DNA from: CAYJPA01 sp964371945
GTDB taxonomy: Bacteria; Chloroflexota; Chloroflexia; Thermomicrobiales; UBA6265
Length of the DNA stretch: 58,261 nucleotides
Direction of reading: 5' to 3'
Assembly: GCA_964371945.1 (NCBI GenBank)
Contig: CAYJPA010000029.1
Location: 1 to 58,261, forward strand
In this document: positions 44,624 through 54,031 of the stretch, piece after piece
Layout of the letters: each line of letters begins with the position of its first letter
Numbering within the stretch: position 1 is the first letter of the stretch
The notes under the pieces: generated by a model
Told to the model about the DNA's origin: nothing
The model's database searches: none
The model's input: the letters and a program-made list of their open reading frames with translations, nothing else
Position numbers and translations under genes: made by a program

Positions 44624-46291
44624 CTACCTAGCGGCGGCGCTGACTTTGCTGAGCGACTGGCCGACCGCGATCGTTTCCCGCGCCACCGCGACATCCAGTA
44701 TCGAAACCCCGCCGTGCGCCAGCACCTGGCGGACCGCTTCGGGCACGTCCTGATTGCGTTCCACCCGAACCCCGAGTCCGCCGAATGCCCGCGCATAGTG
44801 AACGAAGTCCGGACTCCAGATTTCGGTGGCCGAAACCCGGCCCGGGTATTCGCGCTCCTGATGCAGCCGGATCGTGCCATACAGCGAGTTGTTGAAGACG
44901 ATATTCACGACCCGTAAGCCGAGCTGGGCGGCGACCGCGAGCTCGTTGCTGGTCATCATGAAGCCGCCATCGCCGGCCAGCGCAACTACCGGCACGCTGT
45001 TCTCGCGGACGATCGCCGCGGCGACCGCGGCCGGCACCGCGTAGCCCATTGCGCCGGATGTTGGGCCGAGAAAGGTCTGTGGCCGGTTGAAGCGGTAGTA
45101 GCGGGCGACCCAACCGAAAAAGTTCCCGGCATCGCTGGTCAAAATCGCATCCGGAGGAAGTTGCCGTTGCAGTTCGGCGATCACGACCGCCGGATCGACC
45201 AAATCGTCGGTTGCGGGTGTCAATAGTGGCGTCGAGGCCGCCAGAAACGCTTCCCGGTCGGCTTGGTTTTGCGCCGACCGATCCGGCCACTTGACCGCAT
45301 GGGCATTGGCAATGAGCGCTTTCAACGCAAGACCAGCATCGGACACGATCGCTACAGCGGCGGGGAACGACTTGCCGAGATCGTCCGGCGCGATATCTAT
45401 TTGAATCAGCTTCGCGGCAGGATTAGGGATCGAGTAGCCGAGCGTCGTCAATTCGGCCAGGCGGGTTCCGATCGCGAGCACGACGTCTGCCTCGAGCGCG
45501 CGAGCCCGCATCGCCCGCGGCGTTCCGAACGAAAGCGATCCGAGTGCTAAAGGATGATCGGCGGGAAACGCGTCGAGACGGCGGAACGACGCCATCACCG
45601 GAATGCCAACGATCTCCGCGAACCGGGCGAGCGCTTCGCCAGCGCCGTTTCGATTGATGCCGCCACCGGCGATGATCAGCGGACGCTTCGCACTCTGGAG
45701 CAGGGAGATCGTCGCGTCGATCGCACCATGGGATGGAGAGGGCAGCGGATAGGACGTGGCCAGCGGCAGCTCATCGGGAGCCGATTCGTCGAGAATGTCG
45801 CCCCGGAGCGCGATCGCGACCGGGCCCGGCCGGCCCGAAACCGAGCGGCGGTAGGCTTCGCTGGCGATTCGCGGCAGCTCGGCGCCGTTTGGCGCTTCGA
45901 CCGCCCATTTTGTGATCGGATCGAAGAACTGCGCGAGCTCGACCTCCTGCAGCGCTTCCCGGTGCCGGAACGGGGTTTCGACCTGACCAACCATCGCAAT
46001 GAGCGGCGTCGAGTCTTGCTGGGCGGTGTGAACGCCGATCGCGAGATTGGCGGAGCCGACTCCGCGTGTGCCCATGCAGATCGCAGGCTGACCGGTCAGT
46101 TTGCCGACCGCATCCGCCATGAACGATGCGCCGCCTTCATGCCGGGTGGCGACGAGCTTGATTTCCGGGGTGTCATGCAATGCATCGAGCAGACCGAGAA
46201 AGCTTTCGCCCGGCACGCCAAAGGCATAGCGCACGCCTCGTTCTTTCAGAACTTGAACCGCGCCTAGAGCCGCTCGCATGGTTGTCGTCAA
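44624..46291 (-). CDS. ThDP-dependent enzyme, acetolactate-synthase-like
   Basis: A 555-residue enzyme with the three domains of the acetohydroxyacid-synthase family. The ThDP motif is GDGGFMMTSNELAVAAQLGL ending in NN. The cofactor-activating glutamate is present, E52 in TRHEGGASFM. Beside hyi and a garR-like gene one might expect glyoxylate carboligase, but that enzyme has valine at this position, so I keep the general call. No regulatory subunit is adjacent. Substrate open: a 2-oxo acid or glyoxylate-like compound. Confidence 0.85.
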   Translation of the reverse strand: MTTTMRAALGAVQVLKERGVRYAFGVPGESFLGLLDALHDTPEIKLVATRHEGGASFMADAVGKLTGQPAICMGTRGVGSANLAIGVHTAQQDSTPLIAMVGQVETPFRHREALQEVELAQFFDPITKWAVEAPNGAELPRIASEAYRRSVSGRPGPVAIALRGDILDESAPDELPLATSYPLPSPSHGAIDATISLLQSAKRPLIIAGGGINRNGAGEALARFAEIVGIPVMASFRRLDAFPADHPLALGSLSFGTPRAMRARALEADVVLAIGTRLAELTTLGYSIPNPAAKLIQIDIAPDDLGKSFPAAVAIVSDAGLALKALIANAHAVKWPDRSAQNQADREAFLAASTPLLTPATDDLVDPAVVIAELQRQLPPDAILTSDAGNFFGWVARYYRFNRPQTFLGPTSGAMGYAVPAAVAAAIVRENSVPVVALAGDGGFMMTSNELAVAAQLGLRVVNIVFNNSLYGTIRLHQEREYPGRVSATEIWSPDFVHYARAFGGLGVRVERNQDVPEAVRQVLAHGGVSILDVAVARETIAVGQSLSKVSAAAR

Positions 46292-46426
46292 TCCCCCGTG
46301 ATCGAACCGATGAACAGGGTCCCATCCTATCCGCGAATGGCAAGGGCGGCCACCGGCCGTTTGACCACATCGCTGTCTCCACGTAGGATGCTCGCCATGT
46401 TGTTCGGGAGTGTTTAGGGGATGATC

Positions 46427-47212
46427 ATGCCGCGATTCGCCGCCAATCTTTCAATACTCTTCACCGAGTACCCGGTCATCGAGCGGTTTGAGCGGGCTGC
46501 CGCGATCGGGTTCAAAGGGGTCGAATTCCTTTTCCCTTATAGCGAAAATCTCGATGGAATCAAGGCGGCGCTCGACCGCACTGGGATCGAACAAATCCTA
46601 TTCAATCTTCCGGTCGGCGACTTCAGCGCCGGCGACCGCGGAATGGCAAACAATCCCGCCAAGCGTGCTGAGTTCCTCGACGGCGTGGATCGGGCGATTG
46701 AGATTGCCGGAAAGCTCGGAGTCGGGCGGGTGAACTGCCTGGTCGGGAAGAGCGTGCCCGGTCTTTCATTCGAAACGCAATGGGAAACGCTCAAGGAGAA
46801 CTTGACGCTGGCCGCCGGCAAGATGCAATCGGCCGGGATCATGCAGGTGCTCGAACCGCTCAATCCGTATGACGCACTCGGGTACTTCATCCCGACGCCG
46901 AGTCTGGGATTCAAATTGGTCGAAGAAGTGAACCACCCAAATCTCTTCTTGGAATACGACGTCTATCACGCCCAGCGTACCGAGGGGAATCTGACAGCCA
47001 CGATCAAACGCGAGATCGCCAGGATCGGGCACGTGCAGGTGGCGGACAGCCCGGCGCGCAATGAGCCGGGTAGTGGCGAGATCAACTACCCGTTCGTGTT
47101 CAAGGCGCTCGACGAAGCGGGGTATGACGGCTGGGTCGGCTTGGAGTACAAACCCTCCGGTCCAACGGAATCGACATTCGGATGGCTCCGCGACTGGGGC
47201 TATTGGGCTTAG
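46427..47212 (+). CDS. hyi: Hydroxypyruvate isomerase-like protein
   Basis: A 261-residue TIM-barrel sugar-isomerase-family protein. It starts MPRFAANLSILFTEYPVIER, as hydroxypyruvate isomerases do, and has the metal glutamates in QVLEPLNPYD and VGLEYKP. It interconverts hydroxypyruvate and tartronate semialdehyde, or acts on a related C4 acid (OtnI). AGGGG lies six bases before ATG 46427. The next gene encodes the matching reductase. Confidence 0.88.
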   Translation: MPRFAANLSILFTEYPVIERFERAAAIGFKGVEFLFPYSENLDGIKAALDRTGIEQILFNLPVGDFSAGDRGMANNPAKRAEFLDGVDRAIEIAGKLGVGRVNCLVGKSVPGLSFETQWETLKENLTLAAGKMQSAGIMQVLEPLNPYDALGYFIPTPSLGFKLVEEVNHPNLFLEYDVYHAQRTEGNLTATIKREIARIGHVQVADSPARNEPGSGEINYPFVFKALDEAGYDGWVGLEYKPSGPTESTFGWLRDWGYWA

Positions 47213-47241
47213 TTCGAAATTCACACATGGGAGCAATCGAG

Positions 47242-48144
47242 ATGGCGGAGCGCATAGGGTTCATCGGCCTGGGCATCATGGGCAAGCCGATGGTGCGAAA
47301 TCTGGTCAAAGCCGGGTTCGATGTCGTTGTTCACAGCCGCACGGAAGCATCCGTAACCGAGATCGTGAACGAACTGTCCGGGGTGACGTCCGCCGGCTCG
47401 CCCAAAGCAGTGGCCGAGCAAGTCAAAACTGTCATCACGATGCTTCCCGACTCGCCGGACGTGCGTCAGGTCGTGTTCGGAGCAAGTGGTTTGATCGAGG
47501 CGTTCGGTCCAGGGCATCTGCTGATCGATATGAGCACGATTGCTCCGGCTGCAGCGATCGAGGTCGCTGGGTCCTGCGCGGGCAAAGGCGCAAGCGCGAT
47601 CGACGCGCCGGTCAGCGGCGGCGACAAAGGGGCAATTGCCGGCACGTTGAGCATCATGGTCGGCGGCGATGAATCCGATGTCGAACGCGCGATGCCGTTG
47701 TTCGAGGCGATGGGCAAAACGATCGTGCACGCCGGCGCGGCCGGGGCTGGACAGATTGTCAAGGCCTGTAATCAGGTTGTTGTTGCACTCAACTACGCGG
47801 CCGTGAGTGAAGCGTTGGTGCTCGGCTCCAAGGCGGGCGTCGATCCCGCGAACATCGTGAAGGTCCTGTGCGGTGGCCTGGCCAACAGCCGTGTGCTTGA
47901 AATGCGTGGACCGACGATGATCGACCACAATTTCCAACCTGGATTTCGCGTGAATCTGCACCGGAAGGATCTCGGGATCGCCCTTTCAACTGGTCGCGAA
48001 ACCGGAGTGCCATTGCCGATGACCGCGCTGGTCAGCCAGTTCTTCGATGCGCTGAATACGGCCGGTAAGGGCGACCTCGACCATTCCGCGTTGTTGACCT
48101 TGTTCGAGGGATTGGCCGATCACCAAATTGGGTTAGGCTCGTAG
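47242..48144 (+). CDS. garR: Tartronate-semialdehyde/3-hydroxyisobutyrate-type reductase
   Basis: A 300-residue beta-hydroxyacid dehydrogenase. NAD(P) motif GFIGLGIMGKPM (6-17), substrate motif APVSGGDKGAIAG, catalytic lysine in GQIVKACNQ. With hyi directly upstream, tartronate semialdehyde is the likely substrate, giving D-glycerate. GGGAG lies eight bases before the ATG. The TAG stop is part of a dispersed hairpin repeat. Confidence 0.88.
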   Translation: MAERIGFIGLGIMGKPMVRNLVKAGFDVVVHSRTEASVTEIVNELSGVTSAGSPKAVAEQVKTVITMLPDSPDVRQVVFGASGLIEAFGPGHLLIDMSTIAPAAAIEVAGSCAGKGASAIDAPVSGGDKGAIAGTLSIMVGGDESDVERAMPLFEAMGKTIVHAGAAGAGQIVKACNQVVVALNYAAVSEALVLGSKAGVDPANIVKVLCGGLANSRVLEMRGPTMIDHNFQPGFRVNLHRKDLGIALSTGRETGVPLPMTALVSQFFDALNTAGKGDLDHSALLTLFEGLADHQIGLGS

Positions 48145-48163
48145 GGGCGCATGGCATGCGCCC
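48141..48163 (+). repeat. GTAGGGGC-type hairpin repeat at garR stop
   Basis: GTAGGGGCGCATGGC with arms GGGCGCAT (48145-48152) and ATGCGCCC (48156-48163). Its TAG (48142-48144) is the stop codon of the reductase gene, and the hairpin could also end or stabilise the transcript. Confidence 0.75.
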
Positions 48164-48226
48164 TGTAAAAGGTGAACAATGGGAATTCAACGAAGACGCT
48201 TCTAAGAAAGCGTTCTTCAGGCGTTC

Positions 48227-48952
48227 CTAAAACCCCCGTGACGCCTTCCAAACTTGATACTCAGCGACGGTTTGCTCGCTGGGTGGGTAGGTGCCTGGGA
48301 TCGCTGCGCCGCTCTGAACCTTCTCGAGAATGAACTGCTCCATGAGCTCTTGTTCGGCGGCGGGCGCTGCGATCTCGGCCGCCAGATAGCGCGGGATAAC
48401 CACCACGCCTTCTTCATCGCCGGCGAGGATATCGCCCGGATAGACCGCGACTCCGGCGCACCCGACCGGCACATTAATGTCGACCGCGTGGTGGACGGCG
48501 AGGCTCAGGGTCGCCGAGCGGGCAACCGCGAAAACCGGGAAGTCCATTCGCTCGATTTCAGGCGAATCCCGTAACGCGCCGTCGCTGACGACGGCAGCGG
48601 CGCCACGCTTCATGACCCGAGTGATCAGGATGCCTCCGAGATTCGCCGCGCGAGTATCGCTCCGGCAGTCCAACACCAGCACCTGGCCCGGTCCGACCAT
48701 CTCGATGACTCGTCGCTGGGGATGATTCGGGTCTTTGAATGCCTCGACGCGATCGATATCTTCCCTTGCGGGAATGCTGCGAAGGGTCACCGCCTCGCCG
48801 ACAAATCGGCAGGACCTTGGATTGAGCGGCGTCACACCATTGAGGAATGCGCTGCGAATCCCGCGCTGGAAGAGCTGGGTCGTGATCGTGGCGGTGCTGG
48901 CCTGCTGAAGGAGAGCAAGCGTTGCGGGCGTGATTGGTGCGTGGTCGGTCAC
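48227..48952 (-). CDS. RraA-like/4-hydroxy-4-methyl-2-oxoglutarate aldolase-family protein
   Basis: A 241-residue RraA-fold protein. The divalent-metal and substrate motif is seen in ANLGGILITRVMKRGAAA and VSDGALRDSPE. Longer members like this are usually aldolases or decarboxylases of 2-oxo acids rather than RNase E inhibitors. The start is a GTG at 48952 with GGAGG eight bases upstream; the frame extends to 49060. Divergent from the HpcH aldolase gene. Confidence 0.87.
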   Translation of the reverse strand: MTDHAPITPATLALLQQASTATITTQLFQRGIRSAFLNGVTPLNPRSCRFVGEAVTLRSIPAREDIDRVEAFKDPNHPQRRVIEMVGPGQVLVLDCRSDTRAANLGGILITRVMKRGAAAVVSDGALRDSPEIERMDFPVFAVARSATLSLAVHHAVDINVPVGCAGVAVYPGDILAGDEEGVVVIPRYLAAEIAAPAAEQELMEQFILEKVQSGAAIPGTYPPSEQTVAEYQVWKASRGF

Positions 48953-49080
48953 CGTGAATTCCTCCAAAATGCGCGTGTTCGACCGGCGGAGAATAGCAAT
49001 CCGGGCGTCGTCCGTAAACCGGCCGGTCTGCGAGAATTCCCGGAACATCGCAATCCACACTGATCGGCGAGGGGAATCAG

Positions 49081-49857
49081 ATGCGCGAGAACCGGCTCAA
49101 GACGATGTTGAAGCGGGGGAAATCAGTCTCAGGTCCGATCATGGAGGAAGTCCGCACGGTCGGCGTGATCAAGTACATGGCCGCGGCCGGTCACGACTTC
49201 CTCTGGTTCGATACCGAGCACAACATGCTCGACTGGGAGACATTGCTGACCCTGGTGCAAATGTCGATCGCATCCAACATCGTGCCGTTGATCCGGGTCA
49301 CCGATCTCTCCTACCCGCTGGTCGCGCGGGCGCTCGATACCGGCGCGTACGGCGTCATTATTCCCCGCGTCGAAACGCGAGAGGAAGTCGAACGGGCGGT
49401 TAGTTTCGCGAAATACCCTCCGCTCGGCCGTCGCGGTGCGGGCGGTCAGGCGCGAAACGCGTTCATGACTCGCAGCGTGAGCGAGGCCATCGAGGAGGGC
49501 AATGCGCTCTCGATGGTGATCGTCCAGGTGGAATCGAAAGAGGCCGTCGAGTGTCTCGACGACATTGCGTCGGTGCCCGGACTCGATGTCGTTTGCATCG
49601 GACCACAGGATCTCTCGATCTCGCTCGGCGTGCCGGGCGCATTCAACGATCCGCTCTTCCTGGAAACGGTGGCCACAATCGTCGAGAAATGCACGCGTCA
49701 CGGCGTACGGGTCGGCATGGTGAGCCGCGAGGCGAGGACGTTCAAACTCTGGCACGAAATGGGCATCCGATTCCTGGTCTGCGGCAGCGATGGGTCGCTG
49801 TTGCTGCAGGCGGCTCGTCAGGATGTCGAGTTCCTGCGCGAGGTCACCGGCGGATGA
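49081..49857 (+). CDS. HpcH/HpaI-family class II aldolase
   Basis: A 258-residue aldolase (GPIMEEVRTVGVIKYMAAAG; DFLWFDTEHNMLDWE; YGVIIPRVETREEVERAV; VCIGPQDLSISLGVPG) that splits 2-oxo-3-deoxy acids into pyruvate and an aldehyde. Metal ligands E and D fall in VIVQVESKEAVE and IGPQDLS. GAGGGG precedes the ATG. With the RraA-like protein opposite, it suggests use of sugar acids. Confidence 0.92.
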   Translation: MRENRLKTMLKRGKSVSGPIMEEVRTVGVIKYMAAAGHDFLWFDTEHNMLDWETLLTLVQMSIASNIVPLIRVTDLSYPLVARALDTGAYGVIIPRVETREEVERAVSFAKYPPLGRRGAGGQARNAFMTRSVSEAIEEGNALSMVIVQVESKEAVECLDDIASVPGLDVVCIGPQDLSISLGVPGAFNDPLFLETVATIVEKCTRHGVRVGMVSREARTFKLWHEMGIRFLVCGSDGSLLLQAARQDVEFLREVTGG

Positions 49858-49873
49858 TCGAAACTGGATTGCT

Positions 49874-51601
49874 ATGACTGACACGATGACCAACATTGAG
49901 ATCGCGAACAAATTGCGACTGCTCGCCAATCTGCTCGAGATCGGCGGAGAGCCGGGGTTCAAGGTTTCGGCTTATCGCAAGGCGGCCGAAAACATCGATG
50001 CGCTTCCCGAAGGACTCGCAGCCATCAGAGCTCGCGGTGAGCTCGAGGAGATCCCGGGCGTCGGCAAGGGCATAGCCGTGAAGATCGGCGATCTGCTCGA
50101 CACGGGCACGATGAACGCGCTCGAAAAAGCACAGGCAGTCATTCCTGCTGGGGTCGCCGAACTGCTCGCGGTGCCGGATGTAGGACCGAAACGAGCACGG
50201 CAGCTCTTCGAAGAGGGTGGCATCGGCAATCTGGCACAGCTCAAAGAGGCGGCCGCGTCGGGCGCGCTGAACAACTTGGCGGTGCTCGGCGCAAAGGGCG
50301 CGCAACGGATCGCGACCGCGCTGAGCACGATGGGTGAGCCGGACACCCGCATTCCGCTGCCGGTCGCCGTTCGGCTCGGAAACGAGTTGATCGCGCTGCT
50401 CCGGGAGCGGTGCCCCGAGATCACGGAGATCGAACTGACCGGCAGCATCCGTCGCTTTCGCGAAACAACCGGCGATATCGACATGGTTGCTGCCGCGGAG
50501 CACCCAAAAGCAGTGGTCGACGAATTCTCGAAGCTTCCGGGTGTTGCCAGGATCGAAATGCACGGCGAGGATCGCTGCCGGATCGCGCTCCAAACGGGAT
50601 TTTCAGCCGATTTGCGAGTGATGCATCCGCGCCATTGGGGATCGCTTCTTAAGCACTTCACCGGCAGCAAGTATCACAACGTCAAGTTGCGAGAGATGAC
50701 CGTCGAGCGCGGTTGGTCGATGAGCGAATACGGCTTTAGGCTCGGCGATGAGCTCGTCACCTGCGCGACTGAGGAAGAGGTCTACGCCTTCCTCGACATG
50801 CAGTATGTGCCGCCGCCGATGCGCGAGGGAACAGGCGAGATCGAGCTCGCTCTCAAGCATGAGCTCCCGGAAATCATCGCGTTTGGCAGGCTTCGCGGCG
50901 ATCTGCACATGCATTCCACGTGGAGCGACGGAGTCAACACCATCGAAGAAATGGCGCGAGCCGCGATTGAGCGCGGATACGACTACATCTGTCTGACCGA
51001 TCACTCTCGGGGGCTCGGAATCGCGAATGGCTTGACGCCGGAACGGCTGGCGGCGCAGCGGATCGAGATCGATCAGGTCAACTCGCTGGTCGCCCCATTC
51101 CGGGTGCTGCACGGGGTCGAGGTCGAGGTGATGAACGACGGCTCGCTCGATCTTCCGGATGACGTCTTGGCAAAACTCGATCTGGTCATCGGCTCTGTCC
51201 ACTCTGGCACGCGGCGAGGCAAAGAAGCGACGACCAGAAGAGCAATCGCCGCGGTTCAGCATCCGCTGGTCGATATCCTCGCCCACCCGTCGGGACGCAT
51301 TCTCGGAAGCCGTGGACCGGGCGACTTCGATATCCCGGCGATTCTGGAAGCGGCAGTGAAGGCAGGAACGGCGGTCGAGATCAACGGTTCGCGGATCGAT
51401 CTGTCCGACGTCAACACCAAGGCGGCGCTGGCGGCCGGATGTACGATCGAGATCGGCAGCGACGCCCACTCGATCGACGGTCTCGACGAGATCGTCTACG
51501 CGATTGGGACGGCTCAGCGGGCCTGGGTGACGCCGGACAAGGTGCTCAACGCCATGCCGCTCGACAAGATGCTCGGCAACCTCAAGCGAAATCGGACTTA
51601 A
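49874..51601 (+). CDS. polX: X-family DNA polymerase with PHP nuclease domain
   Basis: A 575-residue bacterial PolX for base-excision and end repair. It has an N-terminal 8-kDa/HhH region (EIPGVGKGIAVKIG; VPDVGPKRARQL), then the polymerase palm with all three carboxylates (G190-S191, D201, D203, D246; TGSIRRFRETTGDIDM). The C-terminal PHP domain (from about 338) has DLHMHSTWSDG, TDHSRGLG, HGVEVEV, GSVHSG, LAHPSG and SDAHS, a full metal set for 3'-5' exonuclease activity. It starts 16 bp after the aldolase gene. Confidence 0.96.
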   Translation: MTDTMTNIEIANKLRLLANLLEIGGEPGFKVSAYRKAAENIDALPEGLAAIRARGELEEIPGVGKGIAVKIGDLLDTGTMNALEKAQAVIPAGVAELLAVPDVGPKRARQLFEEGGIGNLAQLKEAAASGALNNLAVLGAKGAQRIATALSTMGEPDTRIPLPVAVRLGNELIALLRERCPEITEIELTGSIRRFRETTGDIDMVAAAEHPKAVVDEFSKLPGVARIEMHGEDRCRIALQTGFSADLRVMHPRHWGSLLKHFTGSKYHNVKLREMTVERGWSMSEYGFRLGDELVTCATEEEVYAFLDMQYVPPPMREGTGEIELALKHELPEIIAFGRLRGDLHMHSTWSDGVNTIEEMARAAIERGYDYICLTDHSRGLGIANGLTPERLAAQRIEIDQVNSLVAPFRVLHGVEVEVMNDGSLDLPDDVLAKLDLVIGSVHSGTRRGKEATTRRAIAAVQHPLVDILAHPSGRILGSRGPGDFDIPAILEAAVKAGTAVEINGSRIDLSDVNTKAALAAGCTIEIGSDAHSIDGLDEIVYAIGTAQRAWVTPDKVLNAMPLDKMLGNLKRNRT

Positions 51602-51726
51602 TGCGGTTAAGATTGTGACGCAATGCTGGGCCGAAACCTGTAATGCAGCCCGACCACGGGAAGAGTGCTCATTTCGCTGGCGCAGAGACTGTTGGAGACA
51701 CCGGTGGTGATTGTGCACTCCGGCGG

Positions 51727-52196
51727 TCAATGTCCACGCCAGGCTTCCCTTACAGACCTCATGGTCTTCGTCGCCTCAACGTATTCGAGAATGGAGACAG
51801 TCGGCGGCACTAAGTGATCATATGTTCGAAGATAAACTGAGCCAATGATTCGGCGCGACGAGGATGTTCTGACAGGAGTACAACCAAAACCTTACGATAC
51901 TGGTCGGGCGCAAGATAAAAGTAGAACATCGCTTCATTCCAGACGGTGAGTTTCGCGATAGGCACTCCACCCGATTCGGTCCAATGGTGAGACTTGCATT
52001 CGATCAAGACTGACGGGTTCTCCGAGCCAAGATCGAACCGATGAGACTTCTTGATTTCGTCGATCCCAATAGCTAGCGGGAAGTTAGGTTGCAGGGTCAG
52101 TCCCTCAGTTCGCTGGAAGTATTCGAATGCTTCCAGCTCAAATGCTCGTCCGACATGGGCATTTGATACTGAACCGATTCTTTGATGATTCCCCAT
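51727..52196 (-). pseudogene. PD-(D/E)XK-like nuclease-fold protein, frameshifted near its end
   Basis: The first frame (52196-51810) gives 128 residues with a nuclease-fold core: HRFDLGSENPSVLIECKSHH carries the D ... E-x-K pattern. It ends with FIFEHMIT. The neighbouring frame continues at once with TYDHLVPPTVSILEYVEATK and stops at 51727; one inserted base would join them. Either a real frameshift or a sequencing slip. The region is AT-richer than its surroundings. A stand-alone endonuclease-like protein; substrate unknown. Confidence 0.6.
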
Positions 52197-52478
52197 CTTC
52201 CACCCTCAAGACCAAGTAGTGAGTCAAGAAAATATACGGTATTAGCATGATAAGAGATACCCAGATGTCGCGTTCCGCGCACTGTGCTGTGAGCCGACGA
52301 GTAGACAGCTGTCCTGAAACTTCTAGTTGAAAAAGTTATAGAGCGTATGATGCGGGAACGGAACTGCTGGTCTTGGTATAAGAATCCGTTGCTACTTCAT
52401 TTCCTCCGGAGCGCAACAAACGGCTGCGTTAGCCTGCAAAAGCCGCAGAAGTGCTGCCAAATGTTGCCTCCGGCCCTC
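52197..52478. other. AT-richer gene-free stretch
   Basis: About 280 bases upstream of the nuclease-like gene. A TATATT element on the minus strand near 52230 could be its -10 box, but no good -35 is present. I see no gene, repeat or hairpin of note. Confidence 0.35.
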
Positions 52479-53558
52479 TCAGAGCGCCGCCAGGATCGCG
52501 TCACCAACTTCCGTGGTGGTCGCTTTGCCCCCGAGGTCAGGTGTGAAGATGCGGGCGCCGGTGGTGGCTTCGATTGCGCGCATGACCCGTTCGGCTTCGG
52601 TCGCCAGTCCCAGATGCTCGAGCATCAATGACACCGTCCAAATGGCCGCAATCGGGTTGGCGATGCCTTTGCCCGCGATATCCGGCGCCGATCCGTGCAC
52701 CGGCTCGAACATGCTTGGGTTGCGCCGCTCAGGATCGATATTTGCGCTGGCGGCGATGCCCATGCTGCCCGCCAGCGCACTGCCGAGATCGGAGAGGATG
52801 TCGCCGAAGAGATTCGACCCGACCACCACCTCGAGCGTGTCCGGCCGGAGCACAAAGCGAGCGGCCATGGCATCGACTAACCACTGCTCAGTTTCGATGT
52901 TCGGATAATCCTGGCGAACCCGGTGGAAGGTGTCGTCCCACATCGTCATCGCGTATTGCTGGGCGTTGCTCTTGGTGACGCTGGTGACCTTGTGCCGTTT
53001 CCTCTTGGCCGCGAGTTGAAACGCGTAGCGCATGATCCGCTCGCAGCCGCGCTCGGTGAACATTGCGGATTGGACCGCGACCTCGGCGCCAGGTCCACGC
53101 CCGTGAAACGAGCGGCCGCCAACGCCGGCGTATTCGCCCTCCGAGTTCTCGCGAACAACGACCCAGTCGATCGACTGTGGCGAGCCTGATCGTAGCGGAC
53201 TCTCGATCCCCGGCAGGAGTCGGACCGGCCGGATGCAGGCGTACTGGTCAAAGCCCTGGCAGATCGCAAGGCGGAGACCCCACAAGCTGACGTGATCGGG
53301 AACCCCGGGCCAACCGACCGCGCCGAAGTAGATGGCGTCGAATGACCGAAGTCGGTCAAGCCCGTCGGCGTCCATCATCCGACCGTTCCGGAGGTAGTAC
53401 TCGCACCCCCACGGAAAATGCTCGAAGGTAAACGACAGCGTGCCGCCACTTGCGGTGGCGAGGTAATCAAGCACCCGGAGGCCCTCCGGCACGACCTCGT
53501 AGCCGATGCCATCGCCCGGAATGACCGCAATCCGAAAATGCCTTGCTGCCGCTGTCAT
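52479..53558 (-). CDS. Tartrate/isopropylmalate-type dehydrogenase
   Basis: A 359-residue beta-decarboxylating dehydrogenase. AVIPGDGIGYEVVPEGLRVL starts the fold; VVRENSEGEYAGVGG, the KSNAQQYAM segment and NLFGDILSDLGSALAGSMG form the substrate and metal site, and PVHGSAPDIAGKGIANP the NAD loop. The pattern is closest to tartrate/D-malate dehydrogenases (TtuC/DmlA). Its start overlaps the stop of the MOSC gene, so the three genes GNAT-MOSC-dehydrogenase are translated as one operon. Confidence 0.9.
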   Translation of the reverse strand: MTAAARHFRIAVIPGDGIGYEVVPEGLRVLDYLATASGGTLSFTFEHFPWGCEYYLRNGRMMDADGLDRLRSFDAIYFGAVGWPGVPDHVSLWGLRLAICQGFDQYACIRPVRLLPGIESPLRSGSPQSIDWVVVRENSEGEYAGVGGRSFHGRGPGAEVAVQSAMFTERGCERIMRYAFQLAAKRKRHKVTSVTKSNAQQYAMTMWDDTFHRVRQDYPNIETEQWLVDAMAARFVLRPDTLEVVVGSNLFGDILSDLGSALAGSMGIAASANIDPERRNPSMFEPVHGSAPDIAGKGIANPIAAIWTVSLMLEHLGLATEAERVMRAIEATTGARIFTPDLGGKATTTEVGDAILAAL

Positions 53559-54031
53559 TCCGCTTTCTCCTCGATCGTGTCGCCTATTCGGATGTGACCG
53601 TTCGTCAGGATGTTTGCGCGGAGTCCGCCGCGCCGGGCCATCGGTTTCATAACCTTTTTGCCGGTCAACTCTTCCAGGTGCTCACACGGTGGGCAATCGC
53701 GGACTCCTTCGCAGATCACCTCGCCGACCATGAATCTCTTGCCGATGAGGGCATGAAGATTGATTCCCCGCGTCACTATATTGCGGCGACTCTCGATCGG
53801 CGTCAGGAGAACTCCTGATTCCACATGGATCTCGTCCAGCGCCTCCTGCTCGATAAGCGTCATTTCGCGAGCCCCGCCGGGGAGTGGTCTCGCGGAATAG
53901 AATCCCAGACCCAACGCGTAACGATCACCGGCCAGACCAGAGCCCGCGACCGCTTCGACACGATCGTGCGCGATCATGGATTGGCTCTCGGCAGGTGTTG
54001 TGAAGAGTGCGGTCACCTTCCCAGACATCAT
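53555..54031 (-). CDS. MOSC-domain protein
   Basis: A 158-residue protein filled by one MOSC domain, the sulfur-carrier/molybdenum-cofactor-linked fold. The conserved cysteine region is VICEGVRDCPPCEHLEEL; the start motif AVAGSGLAGDRYALG is also typical. ATG 54031 overlaps the upstream GNAT stop by ATGA. A role in moving sulfur or cofactors to an enzyme is possible, but no partner is shown here. Confidence 0.9.
   Translation of the reverse strand: MMSGKVTALFTTPAESQSMIAHDRVEAVAGSGLAGDRYALGLGFYSARPLPGGAREMTLIEQEALDEIHVESGVLLTPIESRRNIVTRGINLHALIGKRFMVGEVICEGVRDCPPCEHLEELTGKKVMKPMARRGGLRANILTNGHIRIGDTIEEKAE

Noticed and set aside
44624..46291. Glyoxylate carboligase
   Set aside because: Context fits, but the cofactor-contact residue is E52, whereas Gcl has valine there.
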